A DNA stretch of 64,000 nucleotides from Symsagittifera roscoffensis (lineage: Eukaryota > Xenacoelomorpha > Acoela > Convolutidae), in the NCBI RefSeq assembly GCF_963678635.1, contig NC_087062.1, positions 85,026,012 through 85,090,011 on the forward strand, written 5' to 3'. Made by a program: the position numbers and the translations under genes. Numbering within the stretch: position 1 is the stretch's first letter; each line of letters begins with the position of its first letter. A model generated the notes under the pieces. The model saw only the letters and a list, made by a program, of their open reading frames with translations, was not told the origin of the DNA and did no database searches. Positions 13,405 through 25,265 of this stretch are shown piece after piece.

Positions 13405-13470
13405 CTATGAGCAAAAACATAAGCAAAAACTTGAGCAAAAACTTAAGCAAAAGCTTGAGCGAAAACTTCA
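13405..13470 (+). repeat. Minisatellite of ~13-bp units (AAGCAAAAACTTG)
   Basis: About five consecutive units of the form (g/a)agcaaaaactt(g/a)a occur in this stretch. It is low-complexity sequence with no coding meaning. Confidence 0.75.
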
Positions 13471-14259
13471 GAAATAAGTATCAATAGTAAGAACAAATTA
13501 TGCATATTTGACAATTGTCAAAAATTTAATCGAAAAACAAAAAAAAAATAAAAAAAAAGTTTTCTAACTATTTATCAAAAACACTACATAATTGTTTTTT
13601 TTTCCTTTTTTAGGATAGTTGGTTCCCGAAAAGCACTTGAAGAAGCTTCAAAAACTGAAATTCTAGAAAAAAATGAGTATTTACGTTTTGTTTCCATTTT
13701 ATAGGCCTGCTCGTTCACGTTTTTGTTCAAAATCAGACAAAAATCAAAAACTATGTAGACTGATTTTCCTCTACCTTGCGAGAAATTTAGGAAATGTTCA
13801 ATCGGGTTCGAGCCACAAAAGCAAGGGCTTAAGTATGATATTTCACTCGACTGCTCCCGAATGATTTTGCATGGGAAATAAAAAAACACACACCTGTATA
13901 CAAAATTCCTCGCCGTACTTTCAGTGGTCAGATCATTGCGGCCGCTTGCAGACAGGTAAAAAAACGAATTGTAGAAACTAAGCTCAAAACTACATTTTTT
14001 GGCACGCTTTCTCCTGAAAGTTATTTATATGGGCACCAAAAGTTTCTTTCGGAGAGGAACTTCTCAATCAAAAGAGAAACCCTTTGCTATTAACAATACT
14101 GCACGCATCATAATACAGCCCTGAATATTTCGACTACCCTTCAAAATCTATAAATTACATACATTTTCTTAAGTTTCAAAAAGTATATCAAACGTTTTTT
14201 TCAAACTCTTTTGAACATCTCCCCACACGCTATGTAGATACCACTGCATTAAGCATTTG

Positions 14260-15275
14260 AAAACGTTACAATATGATGAAATAACTTGCCTAAATTCAGC
14301 TCGGATTGATTTCTGAGTCAAGACCTATCGTGGTTTATATCATCAATATCACGAACTGTAACGCGCGTTAAGTGTCCCAAAATTACCATTTTACATAAAT
14401 TGATCACAGGTAGAATATTTTCAGTTTAAGATCAAAACGTTGGCTTTTGCGAAATACACAAGAAAATCGAAATTGGCTGGCTAAAAAGTTGAATTGGTCA
14501 CAAATAGTCCGACAAAAACCACACGAATAGTCCGACATCTTCTTTGAAACTCATAACAGTTCTGTAACCCGGGCTGAGGTGCTCGACTGATGATTCCACC
14601 GAAATGGTCGAACGATGGCCGTTTTCGACTTTTTCAGTCGAACGATGTCCGATTTCAACTTTGTTCGACTTTACCGAACCGTTTTCGACTTTGTTCGACT
14701 TTGTTCGACTTTACCGGACAATGTTCGACTTTGTTCCACTTTATCGGGAATTGGCCGAAGCGTCATGAACTACAACGATACAACGAAACTCGGACATCAT
14801 TTAACTGTTTCTGTCAAATCATCTGTCAAAAACCTCAACCTGGGAAGCCGCGAAATATAATAGAAAATGCCACAAACTTGAGCATCGTAGATTCGTGTAG
14901 CTCTTAAGGCTTAAATTTGTTGAAAGGGTTGTTTGGCAAACCGGAAGACCGTCAATTTGTTACTTAACGTTTCATGACTATTCCATAAAGCACTCCAATC
15001 AAAAAAAAAATCCGCCCATTTTTTGAATGATTTTTTGCCAATTTTTAATCTTTCCAGTAAATCCAGGTAAGTCACAAATGTTGTCAAAACTATTTTTATT
15101 CTTCACGTTTCTACAGATTACTTGAAAAAGTGACGGAAATACTTTCCTCGTGGCAGTTTTTGTCTGCAGACAAATTTTTTTCAGCAAAAAAAAACAGTTT
15201 TAATTATTCACAGCACCTGAAAATGCTAATCTGGGCGTTTTGGGCTGAATAATGCTCAATTTATTTTAGTTAAAC
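14260..15275 (+). repeat. Left arm of a 2.6-kb fold-back (inverted repeat)
   Basis: This segment is the reverse complement of 16228-16845, apart from one insertion (14569-14908) present only here. Shared landmarks include ttgcctaaattcagctcgga with its complement at 16800-16820, gtaacgcgcgttaagtgtccc with its complement near 16755-16775, catgactattccataaagca with its complement near 16492-16510, and a segment ending in caatttattttagtta. Divergence is about 15-20% by eye, so the structure is old. Confidence 0.8.
14569..14908 (+). repeat. Insertion in the left fold-back arm, containing TTCGACTTTG minisatellite
   Basis: The matching right arm runs straight through this point (gtaac|gtttaaa in complement), so this ~340-bp block is an extra insertion or the right arm lost it. 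From 14628 to 14745 it holds about nine copies of the ~11-bp word ttcgactttg(t) with CCG spacers. Frames through the array are artefacts of the repeat. Confidence 0.65.
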
Positions 15276-16227
15276 TTGTTTTTGTTTAATATGAGCGGCA
15301 AACTAAATTGTAACAAATCGATTTCACTCGTTCTAAAAAAAATTGTGAGAGATTTTCATTTAACCTTGTCAGACAAAAAATTATCAATTGTTTTTTCTAA
15401 AGTGTGTGAGAAGAGATAAAATTCAGACGAATATCAAGTTGTCTCGTTTAATTTTTATTACTCTTGACCAAAAAAAATTAATGGGAAACTGAAAAAATTT
15501 TACGCTATGACATTTTTACTGAATGGTAAGTTAATTTATATCAAAGACTTGGCAAAATAACTATGACGAAAAACAATTGATTTGAATTTTCAAAAATCAT
15601 GACGGATCATCTGCGCTAAGTGCCTTTTTTTAAAATAAATTTTGACTTTACATATTTTGAATTTTTATTCTGCAGAAAAAGCCTTTGGATGTATTTAGCG
15701 TTGGTAAGGTATTAATACGAACAAAACAGTTTGCCTCCGTTCAATTTGGAATTGTTTCAAATCTGATGTGTTACACACACTTCTCTCAAATATATTTTGC
15801 TTTAAGTATCCAAAACTCATTGATTTCGAAATTTGGAAACAGTTCTAAACTAGTATTTGTAACCAATTATATTATTGATGAAACTATCTCAATAAAGTAC
15901 TACCAATTAACCAATCATATACCACAACTAACACTGCCAATTATTTTGTAGTGCTGAAACTACTTGTAGTTTCAGCACCAGAACACTTTAATAAATCTTA
16001 GACTTAGAATACAGTTGTTCTCCTTTGGAAAAGTTTTATAAAGCTAGCCCGCAAATACCAGTATACACTAGATCTATTGAGACTAGGAGATATAAGAGTA
16101 AGATTAAGATCGGTATTAGACTAAGAAGTTGCACGAATCTATCCGGCCGAAAATAAGATAGCGTGACGAGCAGACAGTGTACCTTATCTGAAATTACTCT
16201 ATGAGTTTAACCAATAGGTCATAACTC
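15276..16227. other. Spacer of the fold-back
   Basis: This stretch contains an 88-codon plus-strand frame (15685-15951) with no recognised domain, and the inverted copy (16050-16215) of the repeat at 12337-12483. No transposase motif was seen. The word actacttgtagtttcagcac at 15959-15980 sits next to a small palindrome (gtgctgaaactac/tagtttcagcac), a 13-base hairpin. Confidence 0.5.
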
Positions 16228-16845
16228 AATAGCTAAAATAAATTGAGTATTATTCATCCCAAAACTCCCAAATTAGCATTTTAAGCTGCTGTGAAAAATT
16301 AAAGAAGAGAAACTGTGATAAACTACCACTAGGAAAGGTTTTCTGCCACTTTTTCAAGCAATGTGCAGAAACTTGAAGAATAAATATGGATTTTAACAAC
16401 ATTTGTGAATTACCTGGATAGATTAACAGGAAATATCAAAAATTGAGAAAAACTCATTCAAAAAAATTGGCTTTGATTTTTCGATAGGAGTGCTTTATGG
16501 AATAGTCATGAATCGTTAAGTAACAAATTGAAAGTTTTCTGGTTTGCCAAACAGCCCTCTCAACAATTTTAAACGTTACAGAACTGTTCTGACTTCCAAA
16601 GAAAATGTCGAGTGTCGGTGTGGTTTTTTCCAGACCAATTCAACTTTTTAGCGAGCCAATTTTGATTTTCTTGTTTATTTCGCAAATGCCATCGTTCTGA
16701 TCTCAAACTGAAAAATATTCTACCTGCGAGCAATTTCTGTAAAGTGGTAATTTTGGGACACTTAACGCGCGTTACATTTCGAGATCTTGGCTCAGAAATC
16801 AATCCGAGCTGAATTTAGGCAAGTTATTTCATCATACTATAATGT
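16228..16845 (-). repeat. Right arm of the fold-back
   Basis: This is the reverse complement of the 14260-15275 arm without its 340-bp insertion. Its outer end (about 16845) lies only ~40 bp from the start of recognisable BEL/Pao coding sequence, so the fold-back may have inserted into that element and removed its 5' half. Confidence 0.8.
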
Positions 16846-16884
16846 CGAATTCACATATTCGGTGACAGCTAAAAAAAAGTTTCT

Positions 16885-18835
16885 GGTGCTGTAGCTTTTG
16901 TTGCGCCCCTATGAAAACTTCACTCGAAACACAAGTTTCCTTCCTCTTTGAGAAAGCAAGAGTTGCGCCCATGAAAGTGCTTTCCATCCCAGAGTTTGAA
17001 CTGTAGGCCGCGTACTCGCTACCCGCTTCAAGAAAGATATTCTCAAGACTCCAACCATTCCTGTGTCAAATTCGTTCATGTCGACTGACAGCACCACTCT
17101 GCTCCAGTGGATAAACTCGGATGGTAAGCAACCCCCTTTCGTGGGAAACCAGATTGGAGAAAATCTGGAAATTATGACCGTAGACCAGTAGTTTCACGTC
17201 AGCGGGGTCCTTAAAAACGAGCAGCACGGTCAACTGCTAACTTCTGTTGAAAAATTTCGAGTGGCTTTTGAAGCCGAGCATAGAAGTTCATAAGAAGATC
17301 CGCTGGCTGTCCCGCGTGTTACCATAATGAGAGTTTATAGCAGGCCTCTAAATTTGCAACCGTTGTACAAAAACAAAAACAATCCATTTTATTTGCATGG
17401 TAAGAAATAGGCTATTTTCGTAGACTCCAGCGAGTGTTCGCCTTCATGCTCAGACTGAGTCCGAAACACCGGCACTACCGCATTGAAGTCAAAGATTTAA
17501 CCGTCAAATTAGAAACTGCCAAACAACGACTTTTTTGTTTTCCCAAAAGGAACTATTTGAGTCGAAAAACTTAAGCCGTATAGTTCAGTATGAACCGTTT
17601 TTTGGTCGTGAATGTGCTACTCGTTCAAAAGGGCAAATTCGCCACCTACTTGAAACTGAAAATGACACAAAACACCTAGTAATCCTCGATGTCAGGCATA
17701 TTCTTGTTAAACTGTGTGTAAGTGACGATCACTATCGTTAAGAGCACCAGTTTTTAGACTTTCTGCGAGCTGTAATTCACTCAAATTTGCAATCTTGAAC
17801 CTTCGCTCGTTCTAAAGGTCCACTGAAGTCCACTGCATTACTTGTAGTAAGCGCAGAACAAAACTGTCATACCTATGACGGCAGAGCGTCCGGTTAAAAG
17901 GCCTGGTAGGTAACCGCAAGCTTTCCTTCACAAGTTTTGCCTTGAATACTTTGAACCTTTTTAGGTCTCAATCAGGAAGAGTTCTGAGAACAGATAGTGC
18001 TTCTTTTCTACATTTAGGACCAAAAGGGTTATACATATTGAGCTTGTCTCATCTATGGACACGAATTCATACACAATGGGAACTCCATCACTATGGCCGC
18101 TCTATGGACACTCCATAAACAATGGGCATTCCATCAATCAATTGGTTCGACAACGGCACCAACTTTGTGGGAACCAAGAAAAAATTCTCTAACTGTATTC
18201 AGTCGTGGAACACACACGCACCCGCAGAACTGGCGAAAAAAGGAATTAGATAGAAATTTAATCCTCCGGCAGCCCAGCATCACGCTGGTTTATGGGAACG
18301 TCTTGTTCGGTGTTGTAAAAGAAAATTGTACGCATTAGTTGGAAGTAGAAAATTCAACCCTGAAGTTCTTGAAAAAAACTTCTGTCTCGTAGAACAATTG
18401 TAGAACGCTCGTTCAAAAACTTAGCAAGTGCAAGTCGGTATGGCCTAATAATGTTAACTCCAGTTGTTTTTTTTCGGCCGAAATGGTACTAGCTTCCCTT
18501 CTCCCGAAAATCCAACGCATTATGTACGAGCACAATGCCACACCAACGCAATTTGGAGTCTTTGTCTTCAATATTTTGTGCCAACACTGAATAAACGCAG
18601 TAAGTGGCACTCCGATAGTGACCTTATCTTAAAAACAGGGGGTTTAGTGTGAATTGTTGACGAACGCAGCCCATGGAGATACTACCCTTTGGCTCGTATG
18701 AAAACCCTTAATTACGAAAAAGACAAAATAGCCCGATCCCTCGTAGTCACGACCCATTCAGGTCAACTAACTGGGCCGGCCGTAAAACTCGTGCCCGTTC
18801 TTGCTCCTTTGGGGACGGAGGATGTTCGCGCTTAA
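16885..18835 (+). pseudogene. BEL/Pao LTR retrotransposon remnant (RNase H to integrase)
   Basis: In order on plus: VAPMKVLSIPEFEL (16960-17002, matching the SIPRLELQAA motif that precedes Pao RNase H); then, after a one-base shift, STDSTTLLQWINSDG (17081-17125) and PPFVGNQIGENLE, the RNase H signature; later ERLVRCCKRKLYALVGSRKF (18296-18355, the integrase end, usually W-E-R-L-V-R); GRNGTSFPSPE (18474-18506, usually LLG-R); and a C-terminal PAVKLVPVLAPLGTED (18778-18825). Stops and shifts are frequent (for example TAG at 17003 and after TVDQ near 17190). RT, protease and gag are absent. It is a dead 3' half; LTRs were not identified, although TGACGTCA at 18841 could be an LTR start. Confidence 0.8.
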
Positions 18836-19743
18836 ATTGCTGACGTCATATGGCACGAAAATTAAGAACAAAAGAAACATTAAGGTAAACAAAAGGCCTT
18901 GAAAATAATTGTTGTCGGATTAAGGTCAGTTTGCCGTCTAAAATGTTTACATACATTGGAGACTGTGGAGAACGTTTTTCAATTCATAGTAACCGGAAAA
19001 TTTTTACATTATATTTTCAGAATTATTGAATTTAAAGTTAATCCGTATACAATAGCCGATAATTTACAGATGTTGAAGCAGGTTTTTTAGACCGAGTCTT
19101 ACAGTATACGAGATTGCACCACATATGAGAAGTATTTCAACGAAACTTTTAACCCCTCTCTCCCGTCCACTAAAAGCTAGCTTTACATCTAAGTCCAACA
19201 TTAGAAAATTTGCCTAAAAAACTAAAAAAATATTAACTAAAAATTCATTTGAATTGGTATAAGAGAACGCGTTGTAAAACCACTTATAAACAGTTTGTTC
19301 CTGTCAGATATGAAAAAGTACAAACACCAATTTTAAATCACCGAATTAAACACTGAATTGTCGTAGGATAAATTTTCTTGAAAACTAAACATATTTTCAA
19401 AAAGATTTTTTGTCAGGAGGGTATTTTGGGGAGGGGATGGAATGAAGCCCTTCTTTCTCATGGAGCCGACTCTCTTCGGCATCTTTAGTTTTTTTTTTAC
19501 TTTAGTTTTTGAACGAGTGAAATTTATTTTTTTTTCGGTTCACTGCGGTGCCAATACCAGCTTATATGAGAGGTAGCAATCGCCAAAAAAAAACGAATTT
19601 TTCAATTGAAGTTATCTATTTTGGCACTTTTGCATAAAAAATCCATGCATTTCATCAAGACTAAGTGACTATGTTGCGTAAAAATCCGCACGGAGATTCG
19701 GACCTTGCTAGCATTTTTTAGACATTGAACAGCCGAATGCTCC
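18836..19743. other. No gene seen
   Basis: This is AT-rich sequence with no supported reading frame. It includes a poly-T/A-rich segment at 19475-19530. It may include what remains of the 3' LTR of the BEL/Pao element, but no second copy was available for comparison. Confidence 0.4.
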
Positions 19744-20478
19744 GTGCCAACCAATGTTCAAAGAGTACATGACAACGGAGCTACCAGTGAAGCTCACCAA
19801 AGAAAAAAGCAGGAAACAACACAGCAGCAGGAGCAAGAGGATAGCCCCAAGAAAAAAGTGCTTTACCGACCGGAGAGAGAACAGGATGAAGACCTCAGCA
19901 AAGAACTCTCAACGGGGCAAAGACAAACAAAGAGGAACAAGACAACAAACAAATATTCAGCAAACTAAGTGCAGAAAACATCATCAGGTGAAAAAGGGTT
20001 TCCCACATAGGAAAACACTACACCATTACCGAAAAGAATAAACCAGAAGAAATTAAACCCAACTGAGAAAACACCTGAACCAACTCGGAAATCGGTGAGA
20101 AACCGACAATCACCGACAAACGAGACACTAGGAAACCCCGTACCTATAAACGCTATCGAGAACACATAGGAAACGAATTACAGAAAAGATTTCAACATAG
20201 AGTCACTGACAGACGTAACGCTAACAGAAACTGACCCCAATATCAAAAGTTTGATCCACAAGATGGGTTTCAAAGAACAGTCACCAGAGTACCAAGCGTG
20301 TACTAATTTTCTAGAAGCAACGAAGCAAAAACTGGGAAAAACTACTGAAGTCGTCGACTTAGTATGTCCCATGAACAGACCAGAGGATCGGGCAATGTCG
20401 CAACGTAACCGGCAGACAATCTTTGTAACTCTAGCTCGGCTGCAGAAGTTGAATAACCTTGCTTCTAAACGTTTCTGA
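19744..20478 (+). pseudogene. Broken reading frame of a multi-copy family; function unknown
   Basis: A single frame runs from 19744 to 20478 with only four stops (about 19966, 20011, 20041 and 20167). The first two thirds encode a charged, Gln/Lys/Arg/Glu-rich disordered segment (QQQEQEDSPKKK, PTEKTPEPTRKS). The last third looks like a folded helical module (LTETDPNIKSLIHKMGF, YQACTNFLEATKQKLG, NRQTIFVTLARLQKLN). The final 100 bases recur, diverged, at 23918-24094 just before the N gap. That makes it part of a dispersed repeat, so a transposon-borne protein (for example a non-catalytic ORF) is more likely than a host gene. I recognise no family. Confidence 0.45.
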
Positions 20479-23000
20479 TTAAAAGATTTCAAAATCGGTC
20501 GAAAGAAGAAATCCTCCGTTAAAGTGATGGCGGAGTGTCGGCATATGCGGAGCCTCCCGATATTCTTCAGTCATCAAATACACCGGCAAACTCTTTTTTT
20601 TCCGATAAATTTTCTAGCTTTTTCAAGAAACTTCTTAGGCGACATTTGGTCAAAACTGCTCTCTGACATATCTGTATCAATTAAAAGAATGACAGTCAGT
20701 TTCTTGGGTTGTCTTGAAATTTCACGCAATATCTCGGTAGGTCAATAAATTAGTGCGACTCGCCAATATATCCTCTTTTTGAGTGAGATTTTCGCGCCGT
20801 ATTAACATAATTGTTAAATCAACACTTTTCGAAAGCGCCTAACACGCCGTTTTTGGCCTGATCTCAAAATTTTTGCCTACGGCTCAGAACAGTTGGTCAA
20901 AACAGGGTCTCTGTAATGATTTGAAGAACTTAGAAAGTGATTTTGGTCCACTTAAAAATTTTGAAAACATAATTTTGAAAACTTCAAGAGAAATCCCCTC
21001 GATAAAATCCGATATCCGCCATTGAATTTACACTGCTATTTCAAACTGCCAGATTTTTTTGGGCTCCTTAGTTTTTTTCTCTTTTATCAACTTGTAATCG
21101 TAGTTTTCTCAAATTAGGTTATTGTCTCAACCACCAACTTTGATTTTGAGCTTTTTTTCCAACCAACACCAAAGTGGTCCATTATGTGTTCAATTCTTTT
21201 TAAAATCTGTTTCGATCTGAATTACGAAATTTCCTGAGTGACTTAAAGGCTCCCTTTCTTGACTGACTTTAATTGGTCCCGTTTTTCAAAACTAAAGGGG
21301 AATACATTTTTTTATAAGTTCAACTGCTAAAAGCTTTTTAAAAGGTTTGGTTGTAACAAGTTCTCTCAAAAAGAATTGCTTGACATCCATTGAAGTAATG
21401 TCTTCTTTGCTTGTAAGTGAATTTACGGATTGTTTATTTTACTGAAAACTGATGTTTCGCACTCGAAAAGAGCGGTGACCAAATAGACACTATCCAAATT
21501 TGGCAAAGGTAAGAGTTTTTTGTGCCTTTCATTTGATTCATCAGGCTGATTCCTTTGAAGAGTTACCAACAAAAAATTAAAAATTAATTTGTTCAAAGGA
21601 AGACTTGACTTTGAGAATTATTTTTGAAAAGTTGTGGCAAAATTATTAGAAGTTCAGCTTCAAGCCGACAGATTTCTCTATTATTTTCTCAGCCATCTGT
21701 CAGAGAGTTATTGAATTTTCTTCTTGTAATGGTATTTTTAGATTGACGAAGTGATCTCCCAGTCTTTTCAATTCTTCGAATACTTCCACGGTTGACACCG
21801 TATATATGAAATTTCCATTGTTTGAAAATAGCAAATATAGATTAAAATTGGTTCTCATTTGAATATAGCGGAAAGCAAAATGAACTTCTTGGCCATGTTC
21901 AATAATACTGTCGCCACTATTGCGGCTAATCCCATCAGATTGAGTTTTTGTTGGAGAAATTAAACTGAAATTCTTCCGGTTCCACTTTGACTCATCGTTA
22001 TACCGACAGCAGAGTTAATAATTAGTTTATGGACATTCTCGTCAAATGCATTCTATGCTGCCTACTTCGATTGGTTCTTCTTATCAATGAGTGGATCTAT
22101 CCACTTAACTTAACTGTCGAATCTATAACACTCGATTAATGCATATGACTTCTACACCTTATTGTAGATAGAGTTGGTTAGTCGTGTGATGTAGCTTGGA
22201 ACCTTATTTTCGCAGTAACAGGATCAGCTTGGGTACTTTTGACAAACTAGTGATTTTCTCAATAAAATAACTTTGTGGAGGCGGGCTGGTTGATAATCCT
22301 TAGTCTAAAGTTTAGTCAGTCTGCAATTTATTTTGTCTAGTAGTCTACAATTTCATTTGCTTACAAAAACTCGTTCAAGTGCAGAAAAAGATGCTGCATA
22401 ACCCCTCCATAGAGGTTTTTAGCATCGATGTTAGTTTTGTATGAGGACTCCTCTCTCATATCATAGTCTTTTACTTACTGGTTGTTTGCTTTCCAGTTTC
22501 GTTTTGCATTGACTGATCACACGTATCAAACCCTCCAGTATCTCAAGGTGGTCCCGCTCAGCGAGCAGTCGAACTTTTGCCCGGCCTACTTTCAAGAACT
22601 CGTCACCGGCTAGGGTGCTTAAAGTGTAGTAGTGTCACAGTCAACTCCGTACTTAATATAACAAAATGAGCGAAAATCTTCAAAGGAGCTAGTAAAAAAA
22701 CGTCAGTGGCAAAATACATATCGTGATAATCACCTACATAACAAAGGATCTCGCTATACACCCTCTTGGCATTATATGTTTAAATTTGTGGACACTGACT
22801 TCCCCAGCGTTGAGATTTTTATTTTACAGCTTTTTGGCAGACAACTTTGACGCAATGAACTAGTCAAAACTAGTATTTTTGTAGCTATATTGATTGAATA
22901 CCTTGTTTCTTATGGTTTCATTTTTTCCAATGAACGTCTCTTTTTTTTTGAAGAAGTTCTCCAATAGTTAGATTTTATCAACCTTTAGCGAATAAAAAAT
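20390..23000 (+). repeat. Repeat unit, copy 1
   Basis: This copy aligns with 23918-26443 at an offset of about 3.4-3.5 kb. Shared landmarks are gatttcaaaatcggtcgaa, tgtcttctttgcttgtaa, ccatgttcaataatactgtcgcc, ctcaaggtggtcccgctcag, cgctatacaccctcttgg and a common end at ttagcgaataaaaaa. Identity is roughly 80-85% by eye. Copy 1 is uninterrupted where copy 2 carries a MITE (empty site ctgtcgcc at 21908-21915). No intact coding sequence is apparent. Confidence 0.85.
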
Positions 23001-23600
23001 GTCATCAAAATTGCTTACAACACTTTTTGGTACTTTACCCTAAGATTCCTGAATCACCTCGCCAAACTGGAACTTCAATGAAAGAGAGATTGGAGAATGT
23101 TTCAATAAATCAAAGTATGGCTGGAGATACAACTTGGCCTACCATGTTTTTGGCCTACTTTTTTTTGGCCTACCACTTTAAGTTTCCTATTGACAAGGAT
23201 AAAGATTTTTCCGTTATTCTGAAATTGGAGTCGACAGTGAGCAATTGTATTCTCTCTCTCACTCTTTAAACTAGCAAGAAATTGTTAATATGTCATTTCG
23301 TTCAAAGTATTTTGAACCTTTTTAAGGAAAACTTTAAAACATACATTTTTACTTTGACTTCTACGAAAACAATTCTTTTATATGAAAAAATTAGCACTTG
23401 TTATGATCTAATCTGATAATTTGTTCCAATTTACCTTGGCTTTTGAACTGTTTGAAGCAAAAAAAAAAAGATTTCATATCTTTCCTTGCAATTTTTTTTA
23501 GATTCCTTCTTTCGCTTCTGATTTAAAAATTACAAAGAAAAATATACTTTAGATAATCACCAACGTAATTTAAACAAAAATTAGGCTAAGAGTTGATACA
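23001..23600 (+). repeat. Repeat segment recurring at 29665-30220
   Basis: This stretch (ctaagattcctgaatca, gataaagatttttccgttattctga, gagcaattgtattctctctctcactcttt, actagcaagaaattgtt) recurs diverged at 29665-30220. It directly continues repeat copy 1, so the full unit is probably at least 3.2 kb and the 29.7-kb copy is a 3' fragment of it. Confidence 0.75.
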
Positions 23601-24094
23601 AAATGATACAATCACGATGGAAAACCCTTATAGATTCGATCTTTTTTTTTACAAAGAAACCCTTTTTGTTCTTTTTTGTTACTGCTATTTTTCCGTCATT
23701 ATTTGTAAAAATTCTGTTTCCCCAACCCCTCCAATCTACTAAAAAAAGGACTTTTTTCAAATCATTTACAGAACTAAAAAGTGGCTGTAATGGCATATCA
23801 GTTCAGTTTAGCTTTTTTCCTTCTATCTGCTTTTTTGTTATTTTTCATATCCGAGTAACATTCGTAGTAATCGCTCACAATAATACCCAATCGATTTGAT
23901 GGCCTAAAATTATGGGGATCGGGCAATGTCGCAATGTAACCAGCAGACAATCTTTGTAACTCTAGCTCGACTGCAAAAATCATATACCCGTTGCTTCTAA
24001 ACGGTTCTTGTTGAAAGATTTCAAAATCGGTCGAACGAAGAAATCGTCCCTTAAAATGCTGGCGGAGTGTCGCGATATGCGGAGTTTCCCGAGA

Positions 24095-24294
24095 NNNNNN
24101 NNNNNNNNNNNNNNNNNNNNNNNNNNNNNNNNNNNNNNNNNNNNNNNNNNNNNNNNNNNNNNNNNNNNNNNNNNNNNNNNNNNNNNNNNNNNNNNNNNNN
24201 NNNNNNNNNNNNNNNNNNNNNNNNNNNNNNNNNNNNNNNNNNNNNNNNNNNNNNNNNNNNNNNNNNNNNNNNNNNNNNNNNNNNNNNNNNNNNN
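24095..24294. other. Assembly gap (200 N)
   Basis: Exactly 200 undetermined bases. The gap falls inside repeat copy 2, consistent with assembly failure between near-identical repeats. Confidence 0.99.
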
Positions 24295-24932
24295 CCTTGC
24301 TTAAAAAAATAGTTTTTCAAACTCATCTTTGCTTTGAAAAAATTTTAAAAAGTATGCTTGGAATAAGGTCTCTCAAAATGAATCGCTCGGTGTCCACTGA
24401 CGTGAGGTCTTCTTTGTTTGTAACTTAACACCGTAGATAATTTTTTTTACTGGAAACTAAAAATTTCTAGTCGGAAGTGCGGTGACCTATCCAAATTTGT
24501 CAAGTGTAAGAAAGGTTTGTGCCTTCAAATCAATTCCCCAGGCTGATTCCTTTGGAGAACTACCTACAAAAATATGAAAAATTAGTTTGTTTAAAGAAAG
24601 ACTTGAATTTGATAAGTAAGTCTAAATATGATTGCGAATGCAGCAGAAGTTCGGCTTCAAACCGACAAATTTCTTGATTATTTTACCAGCCATTTGTTTT
24701 TCAGTTATAGAACTTTTTCTTGTAATGGGCACTTCACATTGACACATTTTTGGGGCAATTACAAATGACGAAGTGGTTTCCCAGTCTTTTCAATGTAAAC
24801 ATCAACGGTTTATACCTTATATACAAAAACGTCAGTGGCTGAAAATAGTAAAAGTAAGTTAAAATTGGGTTTCAATTGAATATCGCGGATATCAACATGA
24901 TCTTCTCGGCCATGTTCAATAATACTGTCGCC

Positions 24933-25265
24933 CAGGGGCGGATCTAGGATTTTTTCGAGGGGGGGGGGGGCGGATTTTGAAAAAATTTTCGAAAATTTTG
25001 ATGACATTTTTTTTTTTTTTTTAGGTCGACCAAATTGATTTTTCGAGCTCTCCCAAAGCAGTGTTTTGCCCCTATTTTGGCTAAAATTTCTGCGCCAGCC
25101 ACAGGCAAATTTTTGAAAAAACAGTCAAAAAAGCCATTTTTTTTGAAAAATTTGACGAAAAAATTGCGTTCTTTGACAAAAGTATCAAAGGGGGGACCCT
25201 TTGGGTCGGCAGGCGGTCGAATCCCTGAGAAGGGGGGCGTCCGCCCCCCCCTAAATCCGCCCCTG
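24933..25265 (+). mobile_element. hAT-type MITE, 333 bp, with 8-bp target duplication
   Basis: It begins CAGGGGCGGATCTAGG and ends CCTAAATCCGCCCCTG, imperfect terminal inverted repeats of about 16 bp. It is flanked by an exact 8-bp direct repeat ctgtcgcc (24925-24932 and 25266-25273). The duplicate region at 21908-21915 has a single ctgtcgcc and no insert, i.e. an empty site in the same window. An 8-bp target duplication and CAG-type ends are typical of the hAT superfamily. A poly-G run (24960-24970) and a poly-C run (25242-25250) lie just inside the ends. There is no transposase, so it is non-autonomous. Confidence 0.92.
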
